From assembly GCF_029784135.1 (NCBI RefSeq), contig NC_073744.1:108171766-108235765 (forward strand): a DNA stretch of 64,000 nucleotides, given 5' to 3'. The translations under genes and the position numbers were made by a program. This document shows positions 20,401-28,618 of the stretch, in pieces. The stretch comes from Toxorhynchites rutilus septentrionalis (taxonomy: Eukaryota > Arthropoda > Insecta > Diptera > Culicidae). Within the stretch, counting starts at the first letter, position 1, and each line of letters starts with the position of its first letter. The notes beneath the pieces were generated by a model. It was not told where the DNA came from, did not search any database, and saw only the letters and a program-made list of their open reading frames with translations.

Positions 20401-21372
20401 CGATACTCCTGTTGAGGTTTTACACGAAGCATCGAAGACCACCCGTAGTTTTGTGGTAGTACTGGCTTCCTTGAATACCGGGTGATGAGGCAAATAACAC
20501 CGTTGAACCTCACCAGAAACTTTTTCAACCTTACGCATATGACCGAGTCGAAGATATTCCTGCATGAAAGCCAAATACTGATCCCGTAAGTTGGAATCGC
20601 GTGATAATCTTCTTTCCGTTCCCTGAAGTCGACGTAGTGCGATTTCCTCGGATTTCCCTAGTCTGCTCAGAACGCCATCGTCCTTGGGCAAAGCCACTGT
20701 ATATTGACCGTCCATTTCACGCTTTACCGTTCGCTTAAAATATTCCTCACATTGAACTTCCTCCGGTGAATAATGATTTGTTGATCCAATCTCTTCACAT
20801 TCCCAAAATCTAGCAATCAAGGACTCCAAACTTCCCGAAGCGGATATGTTGCATTTGACCTGAATGGATTGACTTGGTACCCACAAGCCTCCACATACTA
20901 CCCAGCCGAAGACTGACTCATTCAATGCGGGCAGTCTCTCACCCAACGAAATCTTTCCACCAGTTCCAAAAAATTCGAAGAAAGCTTCTATACCCAAAAC
21001 GATATCCACACCCTTGGATTGGAAAAATGCAGGATCGGCCAGTTCAATGCCCTTTGGAATCGACCACCCCTTTGTATTCACCGTCAAGGTCGGAAGATTC
21101 ACCGTGACTTTCGACAAAACTAGGAAATCCATGTCTCGGCAGTATTCAGAAACTCGTGACTGTACCATCGCTCGAATTCGGTGTTTGACTTGAGTCGCTG
21201 CTTGTCCTATTCCAAGAACCGATATGTCCACCCTTTCTCGGTTGACATTCATCCGCTGACTCAACCGTTCGGAAACAAAATTACTTTCGGACCCTGAGTC
21301 CAATAATGCTCGGGCGGGGAACCTCTGACCGCTATCATCCACCAATATGACAACAGCCGTAGCCAGTAACAC
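17470..21372 (-). CDS. BEL/Pao Pol: protease, RT, RNase H, integrase, DUF5641-like tail
   Basis: A long uninterrupted minus-strand frame of 1300 codons. The protease has ARALLDSGSESNFV. RT has DVEKMFRQINV, a TKPAPFLATRTL segment and the YMDD box (VCEDVYMDDIITG). RNase H has HCFSDASEKAYGACVY. Integrase has a zinc region (HHCQRCFRAKPSA) and D,D,E residues (SRTGVDYFGPLY, DLYSDNGTNFVGA, FNPPSAPHFGGLWEAA). The C-terminus (WKPPVYIAVGKLVII...MRWKMGRIVEVHPG) is the DUF5641 type found in BEL/Pao. The first methionine at 21372 is only the start of the visible frame; in the family Pol is continuous with Gag, and a frameshift lies just upstream. Confidence 0.93.
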   Translation of the reverse strand: MLLATAVVILVDDSGQRFPARALLDSGSESNFVSERLSQRMNVNRERVDISVLGIGQAATQVKHRIRAMVQSRVSEYCRDMDFLVLSKVTVNLPTLTVNTKGWSIPKGIELADPAFFQSKGVDIVLGIEAFFEFFGTGGKISLGERLPALNESVFGWVVCGGLWVPSQSIQVKCNISASGSLESLIARFWECEEIGSTNHYSPEEVQCEEYFKRTVKREMDGQYTVALPKDDGVLSRLGKSEEIALRRLQGTERRLSRDSNLRDQYLAFMQEYLRLGHMRKVEKVSGEVQRCYLPHHPVFKEASTTTKLRVVFDASCKTSTGVSLNDGLLVGPVIQEDLRSIIIRCRTKQIMLVADVEKMFRQINVCPKDKSLQSILWRFSPDDEPETYELGTVTYGTKPAPFLATRTLKQLAMDEGSRFPLAARAVCEDVYMDDIITGTDEVMSAIELRIQLDNMMNSGGFHLRKWASNHPMVLEGIAEDALAIRDVEGINLDPDPSVKTLGLTWMTNTDTFRFQFNIPILDTSTGLSKRKILSVIATLFDPLGLLGAVITRAKIIMQLLWMLKDENDENLNWDHPVPSTVGETWRCYHRQLPLLNEIRIERCVIIPDAILVEIHCFSDASEKAYGACVYIKSMDSSGTIRVRLLSFKSRIAPMKTQSIPRLELCGALLAVLLYEKIRDSTRIAAQTFFWTDSTCVLHWIAASPSTWNVFVANRVSKIQTISVCCQWRHVSGAENPADLISRGISPEDIVENKVWWHGPAWLEKGPDYWPTFPENSTVEEGEEEKRRTVVTNIASGMVEFNDWYFGKFGSFIALIRCTAYWLRLMKLLREPINTRKDTRFLSAIELKEAERLLISRVQQECFHLEWISLSKGEMVPRKSPLRWYNLYISEDGLIRVGGRLKHSAESEETKHPVVLPARHHFTRIIIRYYHEKLLHAGPQLLLGAVRLRYWPLGGRNLARYIVHHCQRCFRAKPSAIQQFMGELPSARVTVSRPFSRTGVDYFGPLYLRVAPRRPAVKAYGAIFVCMCTKAVHLELVNDLSTDRFLQALWRFISRRGMCTDLYSDNGTNFVGARNKLREFLILLKNSSHHSRVSKECANQGIRWHFNPPSAPHFGGLWEAAVRSAKIHLLKVLGESVATPEDMSTLLVQIEGCLNSRPLTQMSEDPNDLEPLTPAHFLIGTSLQAIPEENIEAVPSNRLNKWQLIQKRLQDFWKRWRRDYLAQLQGRMKRWKPPVYIAVGKLVIIQDDNQPPMRWKMGRIVEVHPGDDGVVRVVTLKTSSGIMKRPVEKLCMLPIEDRDN

Positions 21373-21721
21373 CTGGGATGAGTACTGCTGCGCAGAACAA
21401 ACCGCTTGACACGTTTGCTGTTTGTGTTGAACTTGATGCCGATGACCTTGTTTCCTTGCTATGTCGCTGATGGTTGCCCCTTGCGACCACCGTAACTTTC
21501 GTGGAACCTTCTCTATCGATCTTGAAGCAGACCAACGTATGATGCCGACCCTTGCAAGTCCGACAGGAAAACCTTGATTTGCAATCCTTCGCCTGATGTC
21601 CTACCCTGAAGCAATTGCGGCAGAGCGAATGGGTTCTCAATAATGCGTCTCTTTCCGCTACCTCTTGACGTTGAAACACTGGACACTGATACAACAGGAT
21701 GATCTCCTTTACATGCCACAC
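21335..21721 (-). pseudogene. BEL/Pao Gag zinc-knuckle region in a shifted frame
   Basis: This frame carries LYQCPVFQ, then CRNCFRVGHQAKDC and CRTCKGRHHTLVC, the knuckles that normally follow CVACKGDHPV of the upstream gag frame. It ends at ...CCHIGG while the protease lies in a third frame. The three frames step the same way twice, so two single-base indels near 21694 and 21370-21420 broke one original gag-pol frame. Confidence 0.8.
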
Positions 21722-22742
21722 AACGTGCTTCGGAACCTTGCACGCTGCTGTAACTTGCCTTTGTAGACGCCGGTCTTAGTTTCGAATACTGTTGTGGTCC
21801 TCTGGAATCCACCGATTTACTGGGAAGAGATTCGAGTACTTGAACACGCCGCCGAATGAAATCCGTTAAATCAGACAGCGTGTCTTGTTCCTTAGTCGAC
21901 GAGAATTCCTCCCAGCCCCTACGTGTTACTGGGTCGAGTCGTGCTGTGAGTATATGAACCAGCAATAGATCTTTGTAGTCCTCTGGTTCTACCACTTGAT
22001 CCAAATTTTTCACGACCCTCTCGAATCCCTCTAGTAGTGTGTGAAGTTCGCTGACCGATTCCCTAGTCAATGTTGGAAGAAGAAACAGTGCTTGAACTTG
22101 ACGCTTCCGCAACTGTTTACTATTGTCAAACCGCTTCAACAACATTTCCCAGGCGATCTGATAGTTGGCCGTCGTAATTTTCAGCGGGTCTATCAGGCTC
22201 TTCGGTTCCCCCTGAAGACATCCCTTGAGGTAGTGGAACTTTTCCACTGCTGGCAACTCAGTTTTATAATGGATGAGCGAAGTGAAGAGGTCACGGAAAC
22301 TCAGCCACTCATCTATATCCCCATTGAACGACGGTAGACTTATTTGAGGAAGACGCACACGATCAGCACCAAAACCAACTGACTCGTTTGTTCGGACGGA
22401 CTGCTCTAGTACCAATGGACCCTGCAACCTTTTGGATTTTTCTACGAGGAATGATTTGGCTCGATAATATCTATCACTGAACTCCTGTCGTTCCTTATCG
22501 TATGATTCCTCATCCGCGAGATAATCCTCATGTGCCCTAATCTCAACTAAAGTGTCACAAAACTTCTCCCACAGTTCATCAATTTTCTCTAAACGGATGT
22601 CAACATCCGTAACCGTTGACGTTTCCTCATAGTCCTCCACAAAACGCCAGATGTCGTTGAAGGAAGCCTGGACATCGTTCAACCTCGCTATGAGCAGCTT
22701 CAGCGAAGGAGCCTTCTTGTCAGCGGGTATCATTGGCGGCAT
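21690..22742 (-). pseudogene. BEL/Pao Gag (DUF1759-like core)
   Basis: It starts at the methionine at 22742 (MPPMIPADKK). An N-terminal coiled-coil-like region (VEDYEETSTVTDVDIRLEKIDELWEKF) is followed by the Gag core (LPSFNGDIDEWLSFRDLF, EKFHYLKGCLQGEPKSLI, AWEMLLKRFDN) and the start of the zinc knuckles (CVACKGDHPV). After that the frame is lost by one extra base; residues shown beyond VVSVSS in this frame are not genuine. Confidence 0.85.
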
Positions 22743-23719
22743 GTTGATCTCACGTTATCGGTACCGTTAGTGAAAAGGGATGAAATGTGTTGGTAGTAAT
22801 CGATCGAAGTCCTAGCTCCGCTAGGCATATACCAGTGTAGTTTACCTTAAAACGTAAACGTGTGCACCAAAATAATTATGGTATGCAACAGCGCAACGTT
22901 GAATCCTTGATCGTCACAAGAAATAATGATCTTCACGCTCCGACAGGACCAAGGGTTGGGAGAAGAAGAGAGGTATGCTATGTAGTTTTCCGTAAACTAA
23001 CTTCGGCGGACATATACCGTTCCAACTCACCCTCAGAAACAATAGTCGCACCAATTCCAAACGATAAGTTGATTATGCTCAACAGCAGCGAATAATCAAC
23101 AGCCAAATACCAATATTCTCGCAGGGATCAGTGTGTAGGAATGAGTCGAAGAGGATATATTTATTTAAAATGGTGTATTAATCTTGCCTAGCTTCGGCAC
23201 ATATACTGCTCTATGCACTAACCCAGGCAAAATATTAGCTGCACTTCCTCTTCTTATCTCATATGTCGTATTATGCTACTGTCCTCCTCGAATATGACGT
23301 TGTGGGTGGTAGTGGTGTCGATGTTTTCTTGTTATGCTCCTCTCTAACAGCAGGTATCCGGAGTCGATCAATCTTCGGTGTATCGGCTCGTACAATTTAA
23401 TTTTCCAAAGGTGACAGCCCTCGTCAGCGCGCTCCAATTCCGTAGAATGTAATTTTGGCGGGTCCACAGTACCGAGAATAACTCCGTGTTAGTACCAAAT
23501 AGTGCGCTAGCTTCGACCGGACATATATTTATTTGTTCTCACTAACCTGAGCAAAAAAATATGTTGCCAATGTCCAGCGTATTGTTCTCCTCCAATATGT
23601 TGCTTTGTGTAGCTGATTCCAATGGCCGCAGTGCTATTTAGATCCTTTCCACAATAGCGATGATGATGAAGACGGATCGATTCGGTGACTTCCACTAGGC
23701 AGTGCTCCAGACGGTTCCA
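22743..23719 (-). other. BEL/Pao 5' leader with an imperfect ~200-bp direct repeat
   Basis: Non-coding leader between PBS and gag. Two segments resemble each other: around 23190-23310 (CTAGCTTCGGCACATATAC..., CACTAACCCAGGC) and around 23505-23610 (CTAGCTTCGACCGGACATATA, CACTAACCTGAGC). Short frames here are not convincing genes. Confidence 0.6.
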
Positions 23720-23738
23720 GATCCGGTTCGAAGGACCA
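23720..23738 (-). promoter_or_regulatory. Primer-binding site, tRNA-Tyr-like (BEL/Pao)
   Basis: On the minus strand, TGGTCCTTCGAACCGG begins 4 nt inside the LTR. Its complement CCGGTTCGAAGGACCA matches the 3' end of metazoan tRNA-Tyr with about one mismatch by memory (CCGGCTCGAAGGA plus CCA). It primes minus-strand cDNA. Confidence 0.7.
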
Positions 23739-23742
23739 TAAA

Positions 23743-24222
23743 TGTTCAATTCCACCCAGAATCCTTCCAATTAAGCCGTATTCCAACGGGCGGTGGGTGG
23801 GCTCGTATTGGGTGTGCGATAAATCACACAATTCAATTAATTAAATTCCACGCACTCGACATTCAGCACGAAACAACATATATTTTCTTTTACAGGTCTA
23901 TTTACATTTATTTTTACAGCATATACAAATTTGAATTTTAGACGAACTACACTCAACGACTATTCTACGGTACTATACATCTATTCTTCTACTCTACAAT
24001 CTATCTCTCCTTTCTTCCTATTTTATCCACTTGACGAAAACCAAAACAAAACACCACACACATTTACGGCACTCACTGCCGTTCTCGATCGAGCGCACTC
24101 TCGTTGTTGTATTGCTGTTGTTTCCATATCGTTGTAGCTCTTATGTTTTCTGTTGTTCTCTGAGCGGTTATGGTTTCATCAATCCAGGGATGTAGTGTTG
24201 GGTGGATGATAACTCTCCAACA
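23743..24222 (-). repeat. 5' LTR of BEL/Pao element
   Basis: 480 bp, partner of 16890-17375. Contains ATATTTTCTTTTACAGG and TACGGTACTATAC tracts in plus orientation. Followed by the ATACC target duplication. Confidence 0.93.
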
Positions 24223-24390
24223 ATACCAATTATGAGAACACTTGTAATACTAACCTCGAGCCAACCGCGAGTAATCGGTTACATATTACTAACATAGTTG
24301 TGAGACAAAAATTGTCAAAATATTGGACTCCCGGCCCCGTCAGGCTAACGCCACATGTGCCTTAATAAAAAATATATTTTGGGAAAAAAA
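24223..24390 (+). other. End of non-LTR copy 1: 3' UTR and poly(A)/AT tail
   Basis: It resumes exactly after the BEL/Pao element and matches 50030-50200. It ends GCCTTAATAAAAAATATATTTTGGG and then an A run that becomes an (AT)n microsatellite. Confidence 0.88.
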
Positions 24391-24436
24391 ATATATATAT
24401 ATATATATTTATATGATAGAAGACTTTTTTTTCTTA

Positions 24437-24660
24437 ATTTTATTCCAGAAGCAAACTCAACGATGTTAACGGTCGATACCATCAAAGCTAGGTGTTGCTG
24501 CTGTCGATGTAGACAATTCCAACAAAGAAATCTGCTTTCGCCGGAATTTCACTGATGATGATACAATCTGATACTGTGAACGCCAGCAGCAAAGATCTGC
24601 TAGTTCATGATTTTGTGCAAGAGTATAGTGTATGTATGTAAATTGAATGTACAGAAAATA
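24437..24660 (+). other. Terminal-exon-like segment with cysteine cluster and poly(A) signal
   Basis: A pyrimidine tract and acceptor (TTTATTCCAG) precede a short frame encoding MLTVDTIKARCCCCRCRQFQ and ending PEFH-stop. It is followed by about 100 bp and AATAAATA at 24658. It may be the last exon of a host gene whose first exon is 14821-14910, which would put the transposons in an intron. Phases do not join directly, so at least one further exon would be needed. The product is not recognised. Confidence 0.28.
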
Positions 24661-24858
24661 AATATTTGTAAACAACGCCATTTTTATTTTGTTGTTTCTT
24701 GAAAACTTGAAACTTTCTTGAAAATACACTGAGCCATAAGAACGGTCGATCAGTGCTGCAATCGGTCGACGCGGTGCCAGATTGGCACAGTGTTGGCACA
24801 AAATTGCTTGTCAAATACGAAGATTAGGTCGACAGAATCATTGCAAAATGGCACGATG
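24661..24858 (+). other. Host-like flank of SINE
   Basis: No gene is seen. It contains repeated GGTCGA and TGGCACAGTGTTGGCAC motifs. Its last 12 bases before the SINE tail are the target duplicated at 25363. Confidence 0.4.
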
Positions 24859-24870
24859 TCGGCACCGTTT

Positions 24871-25362
24871 TTTTTTATCCCTTTTGTTTATTTTAGGCTC
24901 ATTAGCTTTAGCTGTAACAGAGCCGCATTTCAATCGTGTACAAGTCACATGTTTATCATATCTATAATTAGCACATTACACAGTTGCCATGTTTTCGGCG
25001 TTAGAGTATTCCCTTCTATACCATTGCATATGGTACACATTTACACAGTTGCCATATAGGCGTAAGAGTTTTCGTTCTGTTCTTCCATTATCCAGTTAGA
25101 CCGGACAGCGGAGACAGTTGATTGATCATTGTTGAGTTATTTATAGAACAGCAGCCCGATGTGTCTTGCAGAGCAGAGCAGTTGTATGGATGAATCGATC
25201 TCAATTCGACCGTGGATCGATCTCCATCACTGATGATTGTTGCGTGGACGTAGTTATTCTGTAACAACACAAAGATGGTCAAATGAGGGCCTTGAGTTTT
25301 GAACTCACGATCGATCGCTTACTAAGCGAACGCGCAACCAATGTGGCTACGGAGACCCCCGT
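24871..25362 (-). mobile_element. tRNA-derived SINE (Feilai-like)
   Basis: On the minus strand it starts with a tRNA-like head (GGGGGTCTCCGTAGCCACATT) with A-box-like TAGCCACATTGG and B-box-like GAGTTCAAAACTC. A tRNA-unrelated body and an A-rich tail follow (T run at 24871 in plus orientation). The 12-bp repeat GTCGGCACCGTT flanks it (24859-24870 and 25363-25374). A head with pol III boxes and a poly(A) tail fits LINE-mobilised SINEs. The resemblance to the Aedes SINE Feilai is from memory. The body holds a small internal duplication (ACACAGTTGCCAT, near 24974 and 25042). Confidence 0.85.
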
Positions 25363-25374
25363 CGGCACCGTTGT

Positions 25375-25996
25375 CGATACCATTTTTTGGGACCGATTTG
25401 ACACAACAATCCAATTGGAAATTATTAGTACTGTTTGTTTTTGGTGCCGGCGTGTGCGTTTGGTAGTACGTTTATGTTAACATGAAATATGTAGGAGGAT
25501 TTATGAATTTCGGAATGAAGTGATGTTCGGGATATCAATAAAAATAGATAATGAGGGAAAATGTATTATGTTTTTAAGTTTTTACAAGTTGTTTTTGATT
25601 GTCATAAGCACGATTTCCTCTGCGTGTGATATGCGTAGTTTTGTTATCACACAGCTACACTGATAGTACCTCGGCGCAGTGTGTGCGTTTGTGGTGTGTC
25701 GGTTTATAGAATTGAAATATGCACGCGCACTGAATTGCATTCGATTCGGGGGTTCATTTCGTCGTGTGGTAGATGCTAAGCGGAGCACCTTTTGCCTGCG
25801 TACGATAGCGATAGCGCATCTTCGGCGCAGTTACTCCGTGTGAGCATATGAACTACACAGTCGAAATTGTCCATTGAGGGTAAGAACTTCTGGAATAACC
25901 TAAACCAAATGTTATAAGAAGATACCAAATTTGTCATTTCAGTTAGCAGAATCTGAAAGGTTCTTACTACAAACATTTTTATTCATGAGATGTTAG
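25375..25996 (+). other. Host-like sequence, no gene recognised
   Basis: Continuous with 24661-24858 once the SINE is removed. Contains GT/GC-rich stretches (GCGCAGTGTGTGCG) but no convincing exon or domain. Confidence 0.35.
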
Positions 25997-26195
25997 ACTT
26001 TTTTCTGGGAAGGGGGAAGATGTGTGGTGTGCACTTACTGTACAACTAATGTTACAGCAACTGAATGGTCAAAGCATATGTCAAACTGCCTTCAATCTAC
26101 AAGCGATAGTCGACTGCGTCAGCGACAACCGGTTTCGCCGAGCACAGAGAATGCCGCCATCATCGGTCCTCTTTCAGATAACGGACTTCGACGAG
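25997..26195 (+). other. Exon-like segment with C2HC zinc-finger-like motif (right copy of duplication)
   Basis: An open frame from 25997 (after a stop) reads through WEGGRCVVCTYC...HMSNC to a strong splice donor GAG|GTAAGA at 26195/26196. The C-x2-C-x11-H-x3-C spacing resembles a BED-type zinc finger, found in hAT transposases and host genes derived from them. Positions 26031-26251 are identical to 1-221. No downstream exon could be joined. Confidence 0.35.
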
Positions 26196-27010
26196 GTAAG
26201 ACGTGTTTCTCGAGTGTGCTGGTTGATTCTTTACTTGCTGTGGATTTCACAGTATTGCAGTTTAATCATGTTGATTTCAAGCATTTTTGATTTACAGCCT
26301 GATATCAGTATAATTGCTACGGCAACAATTTCAATACTTCCATCGTCATCCAATTTCGAAACATGTTTTTGGTGGAAAACAAAAATAATAAACATACGAT
26401 CCAAATACTCGCCGATTATTTGGACCGAATGCATTGGATCGTACACTCACTTCACCGTGTAACAGCACATTGTAAATATTTAAGCAGTAGCGATTACTGT
26501 ATCACAGCACCAGTACCAACAATGAAGATTCCTATGAGACAAGAGTCGCTGACAAACTTGCAATCCGTCTCGAATCTGAACTGGATGAAAATAAAATTCT
26601 AGGAAATCATCCCTTCTCCCCATGCTAGAAGCCTACACCAACGTACTCATTCTGTTCACTTCTGAATTTTTGAAACGAGCTAGACCGTTTGTTCTGGCTA
26701 TCATATTTTTTTATCGATTTGTTCGCCGTGTTTATAACGGTTTCTGCGTCAACATTTGCGAAAAGGTTATCTTAAGATAACCTGGTGTTTAAATCAAAAT
26801 ACATTCCGTCTAGCATACGTTTTTTATGTACTGCATTTATTTCATCGATTAAGATTGTCCTCAAATAGACAGTAGCATGTACTGAAATCTTGATGTCTGT
26901 ATTCATTCGAGTTAGATTTAAAGAGTATTCCATTAGACATGACAGCGAAAGTAGAAGAGTAAACTGAAAACGAACGAAAAACTGTTTTTAGAAACTATAC
27001 AACATTACAT
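26196..27010 (+). other. Host-like sequence with a 20-bp perfect palindrome
   Basis: No gene is recognised. A perfect palindrome AGGTTATCTTAAGATAACCT lies at 26764-26783. Short frames here lack protein-like composition. Confidence 0.4.
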
Positions 27011-27797
27011 TTAAGGAGGGAACATGCCATTATATAATTCATCTAGGATCCACGCGCCTGAACTTTGGCACACCGTTCGTAATATTCTGCCCACGTTATT
27101 TTCAGTCCAACCGTGTTTATAGACATCTAGGACAGAAACAATCGATGGGTTATCCTCAATTAAGCGCTTTGGTGACGATACCGCAACAACACACGATACG
27201 GTAATGTGCAGAAAACGTTCTGAAGTTTTGTTTTGTTTAACAAGATAATTGTTCAACATTCGTAATTGTTGCAGTATTCGTTCTTGATGATGAGCATATC
27301 ATTGTCTCGTAATGTTCACCGCCAGGTAGGAATAAATTTCCCCGTTCGTTCCACGAATGTACGCACGGCGACGTTTTGGTGACAAAAGTAAAATCCACTT
27401 CCGCGATAAGAAATTCGCTGTTGTTGAACTAAATATGTTTTCTGTAAGGTAAAAAGTCTAAGAAGTCTATATCTGACAACGATTTTTAAGCTTTAACTCA
27501 CCAATTTCTATTCCGAACGAGGACACTAATTTTTTGACAAAGCATATGTTTATGCTGCGTGAGCTTCGCTTCGTTTACTGCACATAAGTTTTCAAACGAA
27601 ATTGCATAGCATTTTATTAGACCATGGCGAATTTGCCTTAGAACATCTTCGAACCAGTTCTCACGTAACTAAATAATCTGTTCCAGTGCACCTTCAGGAG
27701 AGCTCAAAACAATCTGATCCGTATCCCTCTGTTGAATCATTATTTCCACATAGAAGCACATCTCGAATGAACGTCGTAGCAGTTTGTAGGCAACCGC
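27011..27797 (-). pseudogene. TRRAP/Nipped-A pseudogene fragment with retained intron
   Basis: On the minus strand, 27502-27797 encodes YKLLRRSFEMCFYVEIMIQQ, SSPEGALEQII-stop-LRENW and VLRQIRHGLIKCYA. These are characteristic of the FAT region of TRRAP (Drosophila Nipped-A), the giant pseudokinase scaffold of the SAGA and Tip60 acetyltransferase complexes. A 60-nt GT...AG intron follows (27442-27501). The next part gives KRRRAYIRGTNGEIYSYL, ERILQQLRMLNNYL and VVAVSSPKRLIEDNPS, the pseudokinase N-lobe. There is an in-frame TAG (27669-27671), at least two frameshifts and a large internal deletion. It is a genomic fragment, not a retrocopy. Assignment is from remembered family motifs. Confidence 0.75.
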
Positions 27798-28059
27798 CGG
27801 CAGCGTTCTGCTGATTTTCCTGTCCAGATTGAACGACAACACTCATCGTTTGCAGTTGATGCTAATTAATGAATCCATCGGACTGCGTCGAAAGTATTTC
27901 TTTGCCTGCTTCTATTTCAACCAATCTTATATTTGTGCAGCTGCTTATGCTTATTGGACACTTACACTTATATGGCTCTTACTAGGGCTGTTTGTAAACA
28001 ATACCGACAGCAATTCCAATATGGCTGAAAGTGCATTTCATATGATTGTTTCACCTGGT
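27798..28059 (+). other. Host-like flank of the large LTR element
   Basis: No gene is recognised. It ends at ATGT (28060-28063), the target duplication matched at 52915-52918. Confidence 0.4.
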
Positions 28060-28063
28060 ATGT

Positions 28064-28276
28064 TGTGACAGGTCACCTGTTTGCTCGGGTTGTTTGAGGC
28101 TTCTCCCCTCACACGGTTAAAAATAAATTGCATTTTTCATTAAAAAACGGTGGAACACACTCATAGCTAGAAAGGACACATATACGAATATATAAAATTG
28201 GTAAAAACATGAATATAATAAATAAGAATAATAAATAAATTTGAAACGATATCTAGATATTAGGAAGACGGCATAA

Positions 28277-28344
<68 letters not shown>

Positions 28345-28618
28345 TTTTTCATCGCAGCGGTTGGTACGACTGTACGAGATGCGGTGTGACTCGACCCGAT
28401 GGTGACTCAGCGGGCTCCTCGGAGTTCCGCCATGATGAACTCGGGCACTTGCTTGAGCCACCGGAAGAAGAACAGACGCGCTCACGTAAAAAGTATATAT
28501 TGAACCTCGAATTGTGAAGTGAGAGTTTTCACTGAACTTGTTCGGACAAAATAAAAGCCCAAAGTCGAAAAGTGCCAGTGAGGCGAAATAGACCCACCAA
28601 AATCGTCTAGTAACGTCT
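28064..28618 (+). repeat. 5' LTR, left part
   Basis: Matches 43389-43929 plus 52320-52425 of the 3' LTR and stops at ...GTAACGTCTAG, where the inverted internal block begins. Contains a (TA)n tract at 28279-28344. About 230 bp of LTR present in the 3' LTR are missing between here and 34262. Confidence 0.88.

Larger units (their letters stand above)
16890..24222 (-). mobile_element. BEL/Pao LTR retrotransposon
   Basis: Two LTRs (16890-17375 and 23743-24222; TG...CA) bracket a minus-strand gag-pol. A 5-bp target duplication ATACC flanks the element (16885-16889, 24223-24227). The empty site is preserved in a related copy near 50030 (GCAACATACCAATTATG), which confirms the borders. The primer-binding site matches the 3' end of tRNA-Tyr. 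Pol order (protease, RT, RNase H, integrase, DUF5641-like tail) is BEL/Pao. The LTRs are nearly identical apart from a 6-bp indel. Gag-pol has two one-base frameshifts. Confidence 0.95.
15178..24390 (+). mobile_element. 5'-truncated RNase H-type non-LTR retrotransposon (copy 1), split by BEL/Pao
   Basis: The sequence from 15178 matches the 3' part of the longer copy on the opposite strand (46490-52319). It contains the last third of ORF2, the 3' UTR, then after the BEL insertion (16890-24222) the end of the 3' UTR (CCTTAATAAAAAATATATTTTGG) and a poly(A)/AT tail. Truncation at the 5' end is typical of target-primed reverse transcription. I could not settle its target duplication because the tail runs into an AT microsatellite. 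RNase H after RT places it in the I/Loa-like group of LINEs. Confidence 0.9.

Noticed and set aside
23190..23230. U6 snRNA resemblance (GCTTCGGC-ACATATAC)
   Set aside because: Only about 17 bp resemble U6; the sequence lies in the BEL/Pao leader and does not continue as U6.
25285..25362. tRNA gene
   Set aside because: A- and B-box-like motifs are present, but the cloverleaf is incomplete and it is the head of a SINE with tail and target duplication.
28117..28485. Protein with an IYIYIY repeat
   Set aside because: Translation of the (TA)n microsatellite inside the LTR.
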